Assembly (NCBI GenBank): GCA_023630585.1
Contig: CM042558.1
Span: 4,330,800-4,394,799 of the forward strand
Source: Cranoglanis bouderius
Lineage: Eukaryota; Chordata; Actinopteri; Siluriformes; Cranoglanididae
Direction: 5' to 3'
Length of the DNA stretch: 64,000 nucleotides
Shown here: positions 11,420 through 23,912 of the stretch, piece after piece
Layout of the letters: every line of letters starts with the position of its first letter
Numbering within the stretch: position 1 is the stretch's first letter
Program-made: the position numbers and the translations under genes
Notes under the pieces: generated by a model
Databases searched by the model: none
What the model was told of the DNA's origin: nothing
The model's input: the letters and a program-made list of their open reading frames with translations, nothing else

Positions 11420-11767
11420 ATGGTGGCTTAGTGGATAGCACAGTTGCCTCGCATCTCCAGGGTTGGGGCCCAATTCACGCATCCACCCTGTGTGGGTGGA
11501 GTTTGCATGTTCTCCCCGTGCTTTTGGGGTTTCCTCTGGGTACTCAAGTTTCCTCCCCCAGTCAAAGACATGCATTGCAGGCTGATTGGCATTTCCAAAT
11601 TGTCTGTAGTGTGTGTGTGTGTGTGTGTGTGTGCAATTGTGCCCTGTGATGGGTTGGAACCCTATCCAGGGTGTACACCAAGCTTCTTGTGATAGGCTCC
11701 AGGCTCCCTGAGACCCTGTGTTGGATAAGCGGTGCAGAAAATTGATGGATGGATGGATGGATGGATG
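11420..11767 (+). mobile_element. tRNA-derived SINE (family A), near full length
   Basis: The head has an intact A box (TGGCTTAGTGG, about 11424-11434). The B box region is decayed (GGGCCCAATTCACGC). The body includes CATGTTCTCCCCGTGC, AAAGACATGCATTGCAGGC and an internal (GT)n, and ends GATAGGCTCCAGGCTCCC then (GGAT)n. Confidence 0.88.
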
Positions 11768-12066
11768 TCATGACAGCACACCTACTTCTTAATAATGAAT
11801 CCATTCTAACCCTACTCCTTTTTACAGTTCTTTTGCTGTTTGCAGGTTAGCGCCTACACCAGTGGTAATGAAAGAAACCAACAACGTACAGTATAATGCT
11901 GGAATCATATGCCATGTTTCGTGTCAGGGTAATGTACAGAGTGGTTTTAGCCTGAAAGTCAATATCAGATTTGAAAAATGCTGCTGCTGGTAGAGCAGAC
12001 ATGGAAGGAGCGCATGTTCAGTCTGAACTGCTCAGTCATTCAAGCTGCATAGACCACACCTTGCTC

Positions 12067-12201
<135 letters not shown>

Positions 12202-12302
12202 TGTAGGTGAGTAGCTTGCACCATTCTGGTCACTGTTATGGCTGACACTGGTATGTTTGGATGCAGAGCATGAAATAACTCGACCACGTAGCACGAGACA
12301 AT

Positions 12303-12303
<1 letters not shown>

Positions 12304-12361
<58 letters not shown>
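12304..12361. repeat. (GT)n microsatellite
   Basis: Uninterrupted GT of about 58 bases. It lies 100 bases after the compound array, so two long arrays are clustered. Confidence 0.97.
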
Positions 12362-12363
<2 letters not shown>

Positions 12364-12550
12364 TTGCCTCTTTGGTCGAGTGTCTGAGGACATAGTGTCC
12401 AGTGATTTAATGTAGGACATCCAGCTATATCTATAAAAAAGAGAAAAAGAATGGGAGAAAAAGAGGAGAGTTATAACCCTGAGCAGTAAGGACGCATGCC
12501 TGCTGCTGCTTGTGTATGTCTGTGCACTCATTTGTATGTACACACACTCT

Positions 12551-12554
12551 CTCC

Positions 12555-12586
<32 letters not shown>

Positions 12587-12588
12587 GA
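12551..12588. repeat. (CT)n(CA)n short compound repeat
   Basis: CTCTCT followed by CACACACACA. It opens a pyrimidine-rich stretch to about 12790 (TCTTTCTCTCTGTCCTTCC..) with no other feature. Confidence 0.9.
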
Positions 12589-12883
12589 CACCTGGTGCTT
12601 GCTTTCCATGCAGCTCAGAGTTCTGAAAGCCCTCCGTCAGTCTGGGCTCTTCTCTCTTTCTCTCTGTCCTTCCTTCCTTTGCTTTCTTTCTTTTCCTCCT
12701 TTTCCTCTCATCTCTGTCCTCTCTCTTCATTAGCATTCCTCTCTCATCCGTCTCCCCCTCCTTCAATATTCTCTTCCTCTCTCTTGCCCTGTGTCTCTTT
12801 GTGTGGAATTTGTGCAGACGCTGCTCACCTCAGGATTTTTAAGCACTATGGAAACACACCATTGTAGCCAGAGGTGAGCCAAG

Positions 12884-12888
<5 letters not shown>

Positions 12889-12965
<77 letters not shown>

Positions 12966-12978
12966 TGTGTGTGTGTGT
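12889..12978. repeat. (GT)n microsatellite with two TTTGT interruptions
   Basis: About 90 bases of GT broken twice by GTTTGT. Gives spurious Cys-Val frames on + and His-Thr on -. Confidence 0.97.
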
Positions 12979-13431
12979 GGGTGTGGCTTGATGCCATAGT
13001 CACAAGTATTCTTCTATATTTGATTACATTTACAGTTATGTCCTCTGAAGATATTATTGAATGTGTTACCATAGTAGCAGAGTTTGTTTACTGTGTGTTG
13101 TGTGAATTCGCTTGCTTTCTGTGTATAATTGTATTCCTGATTTAATTTTTTTATATGTGTAGACCATTAATGTGCATATGCCTCATATATTCTTTGCATA
13201 TTCATGCCATAGTCAGTGTGTCCCAATCATGGATTATTGCTACACGGAGCTGTGTGACTATTAAAGTATTAATGTTTTTTTTTTAAGTATTGAATCAGTG
13301 CAGCTACTACAATATGCGCAATGCTTACTTATGTTATTGCAGCTTTCTTGGGCTTCCCAATGGGAAACAGGACAACAGGATAGCCTGAAAGCCTGTGACA
13401 CGATCGTTCTTAGGATTTGCTCATTATGCAT

Positions 13432-13530
13432 TATAGTTGAGGTTTAGCTGGACATACAATGCCTGTGTGGGTGCATTATTATATTGTATGTCCAACCAGC
13501 ATCATTATGGCATGTCTGGCTTAACTATAT
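13432..13530. repeat. Imperfect long hairpin
   Basis: The core stem GGACATACAAT (13450-13460) pairs perfectly with ATTGTATGTCC (13483-13493) across a 22-base loop. Outside it GCT pairs with AGC after a small bulge, and TATAGTT (about 13433) pairs with AACTATA (about 13524). The shape suits a MITE remnant or a hairpin RNA; nothing in the sequence separates these. Confidence 0.5.
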
Positions 13531-13674
13531 CCACATCAGATACTGAACAAACTCTGAAGACTGAACTTGACAGAGTTTGGAGATGGTTTGAGTAGGTCTA
13601 TGAGATCTATCTTGTGCTCAATTTATTTTTCTCTTCTTATAATTTCTCTAACTTTTTTCCCACTTACTTACCAG

Positions 13675-13776
13675 TCTGGAGCCTATCCCCGGGGACTCGG
13701 GGCATGGGGTAGCAATCCATTGCAGGGCACAATCACACACAGACTCATTCACACACTATGGACAATTTAGAGATGG
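13675..13776 (-). mobile_element. SINE family A fragment
   Basis: On the minus strand it keeps only the tail half: CATAGTGTGTGAATGAGTCT.. then CCTGCAATGGATTGC and GATAGGCTCC-like sequence. Confidence 0.75.
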
Positions 13777-13904
13777 AAATCATAGGTTGAATTTTGGCAC
13801 ATAATTTCTATGGATTCTGAAGTCAAACCTCTTCGTATCGACGTTTAAGGCTTTCACAGCGTTATGGAAACAAAACGCCCAAATACAACCAATTATACGC
13901 CAGT

Positions 13905-14215
13905 ACTGGAAGTAGACTCTTGCAAGATGACCCCGCCCCCATCCACAGACCACGAGGGCTCACTGAATGGTTTGATTATAATGACAAATCATATGCTATG
14001 GCCTTCACAATCACCAGATCTCACCCTAACTGAACGCATATAGGAGATTTAGACGGTGCTCTCCCCCACCATCATCAAAACACCAACGGATTGAATATCT
14101 TTTGGAAGAATGGTGTTCATCGCTCCAGTATTGTTCCAGAGACTTGTAGCATCTCTGCCATGATACACTGAAGCATCATGGTGACCCAGCACCTTACTAA
14201 CACACTTTTTCATTA
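13905..14215 (+). pseudogene. Very old Tc1-type transposase C-terminal remnant
   Basis: In the + strand, pieces of a transposase C-terminus can be followed despite stops and shifts: LLQDDPAPIHRPRGLTEWF (second catalytic Asp region), then AMAFTITRSHPN, the decayed form of MPWPSQSPDLNPIE, then a segment like SPPPSSKHQ around 14070, then LEEWCSSLQYCSR. The catalytic Glu block is mutated and a stop follows it. No inverted repeats were found, so this is a lone ancient fragment of a family not otherwise present in the window. Confidence 0.65.
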
Positions 14216-17200
14216 CGTAGTGTGATAATAGCAGTCTCTAAGATTACTACTTGTCACACTGTCTGAGATGATCCCAATAAAATCTTGGCCGAATTCTATA
14301 ACACATGTTCTCCATGTCAGGTTATATGATGAAGATCCTCTAATGATAGACTTGAGATTAAAGAAAATGACTACATTCTGCTTACATCATCAATTAGTAT
14401 GATCTGGAATTGTGTAGGAAATGGTGTTACATAAACAGAAACATTGTTCAGAGTGACCATGAGGTAATAAGGATAACTCATATCCGCAGAATTCTTTTAC
14501 AGTGTGGGATTTTTGTCAGCGACAGCAAAATCAGGATGGAATCATACAGTGTAAAGCCGGATTAATTCGTCTGTATGTAGCTATTTTAGCTATTAGGCTA
14601 ATTGTAAGTAGCTTTAATGTTAAGCGTTTTGGTACTTGGGTAGATATTCAAAAACAATGACGTATTTTTAGTCATGTGACCTAGTCATGTTACCCATTCA
14701 ACTCAAAACAAACAAGATGGTGGACGATGTTGTACCGCAGTTGTTGGTACTTTGCTTCGACATTAAGCGCAAGAGTGTTAACAGAAAAGCTGAAGCAGGT
14801 GAAATAGCTGGACAGACCAAAGGAGTAAAGCGCTGCTGCATCGCTGTCATCAGCTAGAGATGAAGCGAGGGGTAAATCCCTCTGGCACCATTATCAGTGG
14901 GTAGTCAAATGGCATTGTGGGTAGGAAACTGTTAACCAAAATGAAATGGATTTTTCCTTTAAGTTACTCCAGTATAATAAATAAGAAAAAGGTCAACTTT
15001 TACTGTTATTTATACTGTACATTGTTTATGGCTGCGTGTGTTTTTTCATTTAAACAGCATTTTTTTTTTCATAGTGTCTGTGTGGACAAACATCCTGTTC
15101 CTGATTCATTTTATTCCACTGTCGTCTTCTGTTTATTTCTCTTCACCTGTCTGTTTCTCCTGTCTGCTGTTGATTGCAGGCCCGTCGGCGCAGCCGCTCT
15201 ATCGTTCTCGAGATAGCGTTGCATAAGGTCTGACTGTATTCTCATGCTGCTGTCACTCTGGCTAATGCTGCAGAGAACAAATGCATTCAATTCTCACGAG
15301 TGACATTTTCCATCTCCCCCCGTCTCTACGTCTTTTCCCCCCCTCCCTCTCACTTACACAGTACCACTGTTATCTCTTCAACATCTTAATCGCAATTTAA
15401 AGAATACCTCAAATATTTATCGAAAAATATCAGCAGTAATAAGGAACAGAGAGAGAGAGGATTGAGGAGTTTGGTGTGCTCTTTCCTGCACGGATCTCTG
15501 TGTTATTACGGTTTTATCGGTGATGATTCATTCAAGTACATCCCTTGAAAATGGAAAGTGAGTCTGCTCGAAATTCACTACTTCTACTGCATTTATACAT
15601 TTTCATAAACGCACCAAGTAGACAGATACAGAAATAACCCACAAAGGATGGATTGGATATGAGTAATATATTGTGAGGTTTAGGTTTCCTAAGCTTTTTT
15701 CTTTCTTTTCTTTTTTTTTTTTTTGCAGTATTTGCCATCATTATGCCTTTGGACATCGTTTTTTTTGTTTTGTTTTTTAATATGTACATATTTATACTCA
15801 CAGTACCAGCAAGCTAAGATCATTTGATCCTAAAAGATGACTGGAGGCAGCAGTGAGTGGTTTAGTTTTGTTTCTGACAAGTGACATTTAACCTTCTTCT
15901 CAACATTTTGAGTCACTACATCTCAGTGAAAAATGTGTTGAACTTAACGCAGCCTGATCTAACCCCCATCTCTACCACTCGGTTTAGGTATGTTATGTTA
16001 AAAACATTCACTAAATGTTGCAGTGTAGTGAAATAGTGTGCCTTTTCAGTTTGCCTCCTTACAGGAAGTTAGCGACAAGAAAGTCACTCCAGACATCCGC
16101 CTCTAGGTTTTATTTGACTTTTTCTAAAGGTTTTGGTGTTTGGTAAATGTATTTATACTTTTACCATGAATTGACTTATGGTCTATACTAAAAAGGCCAT
16201 AGATCACCTATACTAGGCCTATACTAAAAAAAAACTGTGGGGTCTGTTTAAAAAAAAAAAAAAAAAAAAAAAAACACTGATTGTTGTTATTGCCCCAAGG
16301 AAATAAAAATGCAAAGAAAACAGTTTTCCATTGCTTTTTTCGTAGTGAGGATGTTAAAGGGTTAAGGTTGAAATCTCAAACTTACCACAGAGCCACTTTT
16401 AAATCCTCAAACAAGGCCCTTGACCTTCAGCTGCACAGCATTTTGGATTAGATCGAGCCTCACTGTGGAGCGAATGTGAATGTGAAGATGTAATGTATGC
16501 AATATTTTAACCACTCAGCTTACCTTGATGAAATGGCGAGCGGATCACTCCGCATACTATGGAATAATTGAAGCTTTCTGGTTGTTTGTTTTATCATCAC
16601 TTTCTCAGCTGATACCACTGTTTCCACTCTCTACATATAATCATGATCATCCTCACATAGTAAATCAGACTGCATAGAAACAAGAATGTCAGGAAGTTAA
16701 AAAAAAAAAAAAAGGGGCTTCTTGTTACAATAGTTGCATTCAAAATCCAAACACTCGGAGCCTGAGGCCTTAAAAGCCTGTTGATGCAAAACCATTGTAG
16801 TTCACTTCAAATAACAGTAACAGTCTATTCGCTCCTAATATGAACTTTTATCTTGATCTCTAGACGTGAGTTTACAAAGAGAAAGTGTTTTCATTTGTCC
16901 CTGCTTGGCACTTAATGGGAAATTGATCTTGGCTCTGGTAAATTCGCACTTGATGCTTCTTAACTAGACAGCAATTCCCAATAAAAGTGGAAACATGCTA
17001 TTACTGGTATATACAAGCCTGCCAAAGCTAATTTAGCATCAATCAATTGAAAAGCAACGTAAGCAGTTTCTTGATTTTCCGTGGTCCATGTAACAGTTGG
17101 AAAAGGTGTAGTTGTTATTTGTGAGTACTAAACAAAGATTTATGCTCAGGACTGTGTCAGGCTAGGAAGTGAGGTTGCTGTTATCCAGGAAAATGATAAC

Positions 17201-17461
17201 AAAAATGAATTCGCTGGACATGTGATGCACTACAGCGTTTTGGCCCCATGGCTACTAAAATTCAGCTATCAGTGAGCTTGATCTTTCTAGTAGTTTTCAA
17301 GGCCTTTGTGAGTGTGTATTAGGGGTGTAATGCAATACCACTATCAGTATCTGTTTAGTGCGACAAATATCAGTGGGTGTGGTCTAAATCAGATTTTTCT
17401 GTTTCTAACGAATATAAACCAGGTCCCTGACCAGCCAGTTTTGACCCTGACCCTGTCTCAT
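14216..17461. other. Non-coding upstream of the tanc2 exons
   Basis: Mostly unremarkable. A poly-A tract lies at 16250-16274 and a T-rich tract at 15711-15724. A pyrimidine-rich 3'-splice-like site at 15121-15179 is listed separately. No first coding exon of tanc2 was recognised in this stretch. Confidence 0.5.
15180..15556 (+). other. Possible non-coding (5'-UTR) exon, weak
   Basis: A strong polypyrimidine tract (15121-15171) ends in TTGCAG at 15174-15179. Downstream sequence is locally GC-rich (CCGTCGGCGCAGCCGCTC). A good donor, AAAGTGAGTC, occurs near 15550. No long frame continues through, so if real it would be untranslated. It lies 3 kb upstream of the tanc2 coding exon on the same strand. 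This is splice-signal evidence only. Confidence 0.2.
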
Positions 17462-17707
17462 GGGGCAGTGGTAGCTCAATGATTAAGGCTGTGGGTTTCT
17501 GATCAGAAGGTTGTTGGTTCAAGCCTTAGCACTGCCAAGCTGTCACTCTTGGGCCCTTGAGCAAGGTCCTTAACCCTCTCTGCTCCAGGGGATCTGTATC
17601 CATGATATGACCCTGTGCTCTGACCGCAACTTCCTTACAAGCTGGGATATGTGGCGATATGAAATTTCACTGTAAAGTACAGTGTATGTGACAATTAAAG
17701 GCTTCTA
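17462..17707 (+). mobile_element. tRNA-derived SINE (family B)
   Basis: The head reads GGGGCAGTGGTAGCTCAATG (A-box-like TAGCTCAATGA) and GTTGGTTCAAGCC (B box) about 40 bases on. The body has GGGCCCTTGAGCAAGGTCCT and TAACCCTCTCTGCTCCAGGG, and the end is GACAATTAAAGGC. Complete copy; others at 22325 and 22569. Confidence 0.88.
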
Positions 17708-18231
17708 CTTGCTGTTCATACTGTATTCATATGCAGTTACATTCCTAGTTTGTGTCTGTGGCCAAGAATGACTCTGTGGTCCTGCCATCAGTAACCAGGA
17801 ATGAATCCATATTTGGCATACATGCAGATGATTAACACTGTAGATCAATAACTAAACCCAAACAATTGTTTTCTTTTATTGTCCTTATATTCTTGTGAAA
17901 ACTACTAAACACCCAAGACTATGACTCTTAATCCAGAACTGTAAAGAGGCCACATGTTGTTATCTGCTCTTGCCCAAAGGAGCTAAATCCCCATCAACTT
18001 TCTCCCTCCTGCAACCAGACCGAGGCTGATACGTTCCCTCAGGGCCTGCAGTAATTGACCTGGCTACTGTTACTGTACCACAACGCTAATCAATCAGCAA
18101 ACTGCTAATTCGTAACAAGCTACTGTAAAGCAGATATCCTGATAGCGTTATCACTCCCCAGTCCAGTCAGTCCACTGCAGTGCAGGAAGTGAACTCTCAG
18201 TCGGGAGTAAACGCCTGTCATCCATGGCTGC

Positions 18232-18595
18232 ATGTCCATTATTCTGACTTTAGTCGTCAAACCAGCAGTAATGGGGAAGGTTAAGAAACAGCGACTGTCC
18301 TCTGTCTCTCAGTTTTTCACTCTGAGGAATGGGTCTCTGCAGAACCGGAGTAGTGTGGAGGGCCTGTGTGTGAGCACATTCATGGGGATTCCCCAAGCTA
18401 GGACCTGTCTCATGAACCCTCGCATGGCGTACCTTCTCCAGCAGGAAGCTGGAAGCAATGTGTCAACTCCTCATCCTCGCCATGCTCACTCTCTCATCTC
18501 TCTCTCCTTTTCATCTTCTGCAGATGGAGGGAGTGAGGAGGTCAGCGACCTACGGAGTGCCAGCTTAGACCCTCATCACGGTTTTGCCGGCCAAG
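18232..18595 (+). other. Open frame continuous with the tanc2 exon (possible 5'-extended first exon)
   Basis: The frame of the exon at 18524 stays open upstream through the acceptor as far as ATG 18232, adding 97 codons without a stop (MSIILTLVVKPAVMG.. ..HSLISLSFSSSA). An internal ATG at 18271 starts MGKVKKQRLSSVSQFF. The segment is GC-richer than its surroundings. If transcription starts upstream and the acceptor is not used, this would be an alternative N-terminus. Chance openness in GC-rich sequence is quite possible. Confidence 0.25.
18524..18595 (+). CDS. tanc2: tanc2 coding exon (N-terminal region)
   Basis: Internal coding exon of a TANC-family scaffold, a large postsynaptic protein with a P-loop NTPase, ankyrin and TPR repeats that binds PSD-95-type proteins at excitatory synapses. 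The exon is 72 bases, bounded by a polypyrimidine tract with TTCTGCAG at 18516-18523 and the donor GTAGG at 18596. It starts in phase 1 (its first two bases complete a codon; G from the previous exon would give Asp) and ends in phase 1 (CAA G). The peptide is (D)GGSEEVSDLRSASLDPHHG then FAGQ, matching the start of vertebrate TANC2 (SSDGGSEEPPDRR.. ..SGQG) in wording and order. Only this and the next exon were found in the window; the first coding exon was not. TANC2 fits better than TANC1, whose N-terminus lacks GGSEE. The paralogue (a or b) is undetermined. Confidence 0.85.
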
Positions 18596-19089
18596 GTAGG
18601 ATAACCGCAATGGCATGATAGTGTTTTAGTACAATACAGCCTAAGCACAGCTTTCCCTCTTGCTTAGAAATTCAAACTAGAAATGCTTATTGCTTGGGCA
18701 TTTTGAAAATGTGTTCCTATAAACAGAGGTGTAATCTAGACATGTTCATGTTCACTAGTTCATGTGCATGTTTTTGCCTTGAGACATTTGGTATAGGGTT
18801 TGCAGCTTGATGATTAATATGCCAGTTGCTGTCATGTATTTCTTCAACACTATAGCTCAAATATATTTCAGCAAAAGAATTCTTATATTTATATATGCTC
18901 TGTTATAGAGGAACAGGCTATCTATGAATTCTGGCCTTTTATATGAACAGTTATGAAACCAACAAATTAAATACACACAGCACTCTGTTGGCCAGCTGTA
19001 CTGAGGATATAAGGATTCGTTTGTAAATTGTACACTGCCGTTTTAACCTCTTTTAAAACAATTTAACCAATGAATCGGTGTAACTGAAT

Positions 19090-19280
19090 AGAGAAATGCT
19101 TAATCCCGTCTAATCTAATTAGAAAAGGCCATAATCTTTAATGCTCTAATTAGACACTTTAGGTGCGCCACATATTTATTTTACTTTTAATACTAGCACA
19201 GTCTATGAGTCTTGTATCTATAGGCTTAACAGATTTACCCCCCAAGTGCACCTGCCTTTAATAACACTCTAATTAAGGAT
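19090..19280. promoter_or_regulatory. Candidate conserved intronic element rich in TAATTA cores
   Basis: Within 190 bases between the two tanc2 exons there are repeated homeodomain-type cores: CTAATTAGA near 19116, CTAATTAGAC near 19145, CTAATTAAGG near 19270. They sit in unique, repeat-free sequence. The call rests on motif density alone. Confidence 0.3.
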
Positions 19281-20093
19281 GCTTTCATGCTTATTAGTCC
19301 ATTTGCAGAGTCTGAATCAGAGTGAAAAACACAACAGGGTTCGATTCAAATGGACTAAACACTGCATATGGGAAAACACTATCAGAGTCCGATTAAGGTC
19401 TGAGAGGCAGCAGTTAAGAAGCTTCAGAAGGATTTACATTTCCGTATTTAAGTGTTATTCTGTTTCATTTTGTTTGGCCTGTGCCAATAATAGTGAGTAA
19501 CCTGGAGTAAGAAACTCCAGGTGTTCAAAGACTTTTGACTGGCAGTCGAAGCTGTTCTATATTGATTTCAGCTCTTTGCCCAGTTGTAGATACTCCTGAT
19601 GGGAAGTGTGGGACTGACAATAAGAATAATAGATGAAGGGAATGTACTAGCCACTAAAATCATACAGTATACTCTTTATTAAAGTTGAAGATATGAGTTG
19701 CAGAACCCATTTATACACATTTGAAGACATTAACATTAAGTCTTCATTAGACGTGTGCATATATGAAAATTATTATATTGACGTATATGTGTGGTATGAT
19801 GTATCAGAATAATCCTTTAACCTTTCCTGAGTTATAATATTAGCAATGAAGATGCCGATATCATAAATCATTGTTGTCGTCTTATATGGTTCTTTATTGT
19901 GGTCACATTAAATGGCAGGATTGTCTTTGCTGAGGAGGATGAATGCAATGCTGTCTTCTAATTTGACCATAACATAGAAATTATAAGACAGTTATCTTTA
20001 TGCCCCTCTTTGCCTTAGGAGCATAAATACAGCACAAAAATACTTCCTAGCTTGGCAGCTTCTTTCTGAATAAACAACCAAATAAATAAAGTA

Positions 20094-20364
20094 CTCTCAC
20101 GGTCCACTTTAACAGGAACACCTTCTCGTTCATGCGGTTATCCAGTCAGCTGATCATATGGCAGCAGCACAGTGCATAAAACCATGCAGATACAGGTCAG
20201 GAGCTTCAGTAAATGTTCAAACGTTTTTTTGTGTAAATTCTATTCTGTGTGTGAAAATCCCAGGAGATCAGCAGATTCTGAAATAACCACTTCAGCCTGC
20301 TGATTGGATAATTGCATGAATGAGCAGGGGGTACAGGTGTTCCTAATAAAGTGGCCAGTGAGTG
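20094..20364. mobile_element. Tc1-derived MITE (same family as 7425-7887)
   Basis: The left end CTCTCACGGTCCACTTTAAC and the right end GTTCCTAATAAAGTGGCCAG mirror each other. Inside, GGTTATCCAGTCAGCTGATC is mirrored by GCTGATTGGATAATTGCATG. The interior is reduced to about 270 bases. A TA precedes it at 20092-20093; the right-hand TA is two bases away. Confidence 0.78.
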
Positions 20365-20555
20365 CATATCAAGCCTATTAAAGATTGTAATGGACACAAG
20401 CATTCCCTATAATTGCTTCCTACATAGGCAGATTACACCCACATCTAGCAATCAATAAATCAATCAATCAATAAATAAGTAATAGAACACAAAAAATGTC
20501 TGTGTTATGTATTTCATAATAGTGTGTGTTTTTCCTTTGTGTTCCTGTGTTGTAG

Positions 20556-20750
20556 GTAGCAGTATAGACAGTGAGTGTGCCTTTGAGGGAGACTACGACG
20601 TGCCTCCTCTTTCCATGGCTGAGGGTCTGCAGCACATGCGGATCATGGAGGGGGTGTCTCGCTCCCTCCCTTCCTCTCCTCTTCTCGCTCATCAGACAGT
20701 CAACGTGCACTTACAGCCAGTGAAGAAGATCAGCACCAGTTCAGCCACAG
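20556..20750 (+). CDS. tanc2: tanc2 coding exon with the SRSLPSSPLL motif
   Basis: Second recognised coding exon of the TANC-family scaffold. It is bounded by a T/G-rich tract with TTGTAG at 20550-20555 and the donor GTATGC at 20751. It is 195 bases, entering in phase 1 (G of the previous exon plus GT gives Gly) and leaving in phase 1 (ACA G). The peptide begins GSSIDSECAFEGDYDVPPL, matching the CAFEPDYAVPPL block of TANC2. The middle reads RIMEGVSRSLPSSPLL and the end LQPVKKI. The SLPSSPLL element is shared with TANC1 and lies in the disordered N-terminal tail, before the NTPase domain. Joined to 18524-18595 the frame is continuous. A 119-base TG array starts 19 bases after the donor, which could affect use of this exon. 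The next exon downstream was not identified. Confidence 0.9.
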
Positions 20751-20767
20751 GTATGCAGAAACTCTTG

Positions 20768-22324
<1,557 letters not shown>

Positions 22325-22543
22325 GGGCAGTGGTGGTGGTGGCTCAGTGGTTAAGGCTCTGGGTTACTGATCAGATGGGTGGGGGTTCAAGCCCCAGCAC
22401 TGCAAAGCTGTGACTGTTGGGCCCTTGTGTAAGACCTTCTCTGCTCCAGGGATGCAGTATCAAAGCTGATCCTTGGATATGCAAAGATATGAATGTCCCT
22501 GTCCTGTAGTGTATATGTGACAAAATAAAGGCTGCTTTTTCTA
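22325..22543 (+). mobile_element. tRNA-derived SINE (family B)
   Basis: GGGCAGTGGTGG.. with A-box TGGCTCAGTGG and B-box GGGTTCAAGCC, body TGTTGGGCCCTTGTG.. and TCTCTGCTCCAGGG, end GACAAAATAAAGGC. The A-box region carries a small GGT triplet expansion. Confidence 0.88.
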
Positions 22544-22568
22544 GTATGCAGTCCCCTTTGGCCACCAG

Positions 22569-22640
22569 TGGGCAGCGGTAGCTCAGTGGTTAAGACATTG
22601 GGCTACTGATCAGTAGGTTGTGAGTTCAAACCCCTCTCAA
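22569..22640 (+). mobile_element. SINE family B, tRNA-like head only
   Basis: GTGGGCAGCGGTAGCTCAGTG with TAGCTCAGTGG (A box) and GAGTTCAAACC (B box), then unrelated sequence. It lies 25 bases after the previous SINE in the same orientation. Confidence 0.8.
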
Positions 22641-22783
22641 TAGAGCTTTCTTTGGCATTTAACAGATTTTGAAACTTGACCACCAAGAGAATCGCAAAGA
22701 ACTGTGATCTTTGGGCACTTTATTATTATTTTTTTACGTCCTCCACTATCTGCCACACTGTGTGTACAGTGGACAGCAGAGAT

Positions 22784-23912
22784 GGAAAACTTGAGTCTGT
22801 GACTTGGACTCGAGTCGCACTTAAGTTGCAAAAAAGATGACTTGCGACTTGACTTGGACTCGAAAACAACTGACTCAAGACTTGACTTGGACTTGAAGAC
22901 AGAGACTCGTGAAAAACAGAAGTCATATTGGTTTGGCATTCCCGATTACGTTCTCCCTTTCCTACCCCACACTACAGCATCAAACACTACATTTTTCTAT
23001 TCGTTCCTCATTCATTCATTCCTTATCAATATGAGCTTCAGCAGCAAATGTCACAACAATTCATCTCTAAACACACCAAGCCAGCATTATTATATACACT
23101 GGTGACGCATCTGAAGGCGCGTGTTCATCACCCGTTGGAAAAGTGCTCTTATATAAATGAACAACAAACAATAACAATATAACCAAGTCTTACCTTGTGA
23201 TAATCTTTGTGTCATTTAATTTGAAAAGCTGCGGTGTTACACAGCTGTCCTGGGGCTTGCTTGCTGTCCATTTTCAAGAAGTACAAATGTTTTCATGTCC
23301 CTTTCATGTTTTTTCTACAAGTATTAGCATATAATATCCAAGTTTACCAAGTTAAATTGGATCTATACATGGGAGTTCCCTTTCATTGATATTTTATCTT
23401 TTAAATGAAAATTCTATGAAAATTTCGAATGAAAATTTTATTCATTGTTGTTTACCATATTTCGTAAATATGAAAAGATATTTGCATGACTTATTAGATG
23501 ATAGAGCTCTGAATTTTTGTTTAAATTGATTAATTTAGTACTTAGGTCTATGCACTGACAATGGCATTTTGCACCAAATGACAAAAAAAGTAATATCTTT
23601 CCTGAATTTTATATGAATGTTCAGTTTTCTTATAGGATCAAATGTTATGGTTTAAAAGTAATAGTTTTTGGATTGTGTATAAAAATTTAATTCATGATTT
23701 AAGTAAAACCTTGTGTGCTTTATTAGACAATTTTGAATAAATGAACAAGACATTCTGTAGAAGTAGTCAGTTTTAATATTTCAAAATTGATTTAGCCTCA
23801 TACACTGTTCCTTACAATAACTAGCTGAAACAACTTTCGCTAAAAATAGAACAAAGACTTGAGACTTGACTTGGAACTCAGGGACTTGTGAACATGTCTG
23901 GTGGACAGTGTA
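22784..23912. mobile_element. Dispersed repeat with GACTTGACTTGGACT ends
   Basis: The left border (about 22784-22915) is built of ACTTGAGTC/GACTTGGACTCGAGTC repeats and the right border (about 23850-23895) repeats GACTTGAGACTTGACTTGGA. The AT-rich interior has no transposase. Borders of this kind are common in non-autonomous fish DNA elements. The superfamily is not determinable by eye. Confidence 0.5.

Noticed and set aside
17462..17535. Possible functional tRNA gene
   Set aside because: A- and B-box-like sequences are present, but no cloverleaf forms and the segment continues into a SINE body; same for 22325, 22569 and 60570.
18232..18618. Stand-alone 128-codon gene
   Set aside because: Its last third is the tanc2 exon read through the acceptor and past the donor; kept only as a possible 5' extension.
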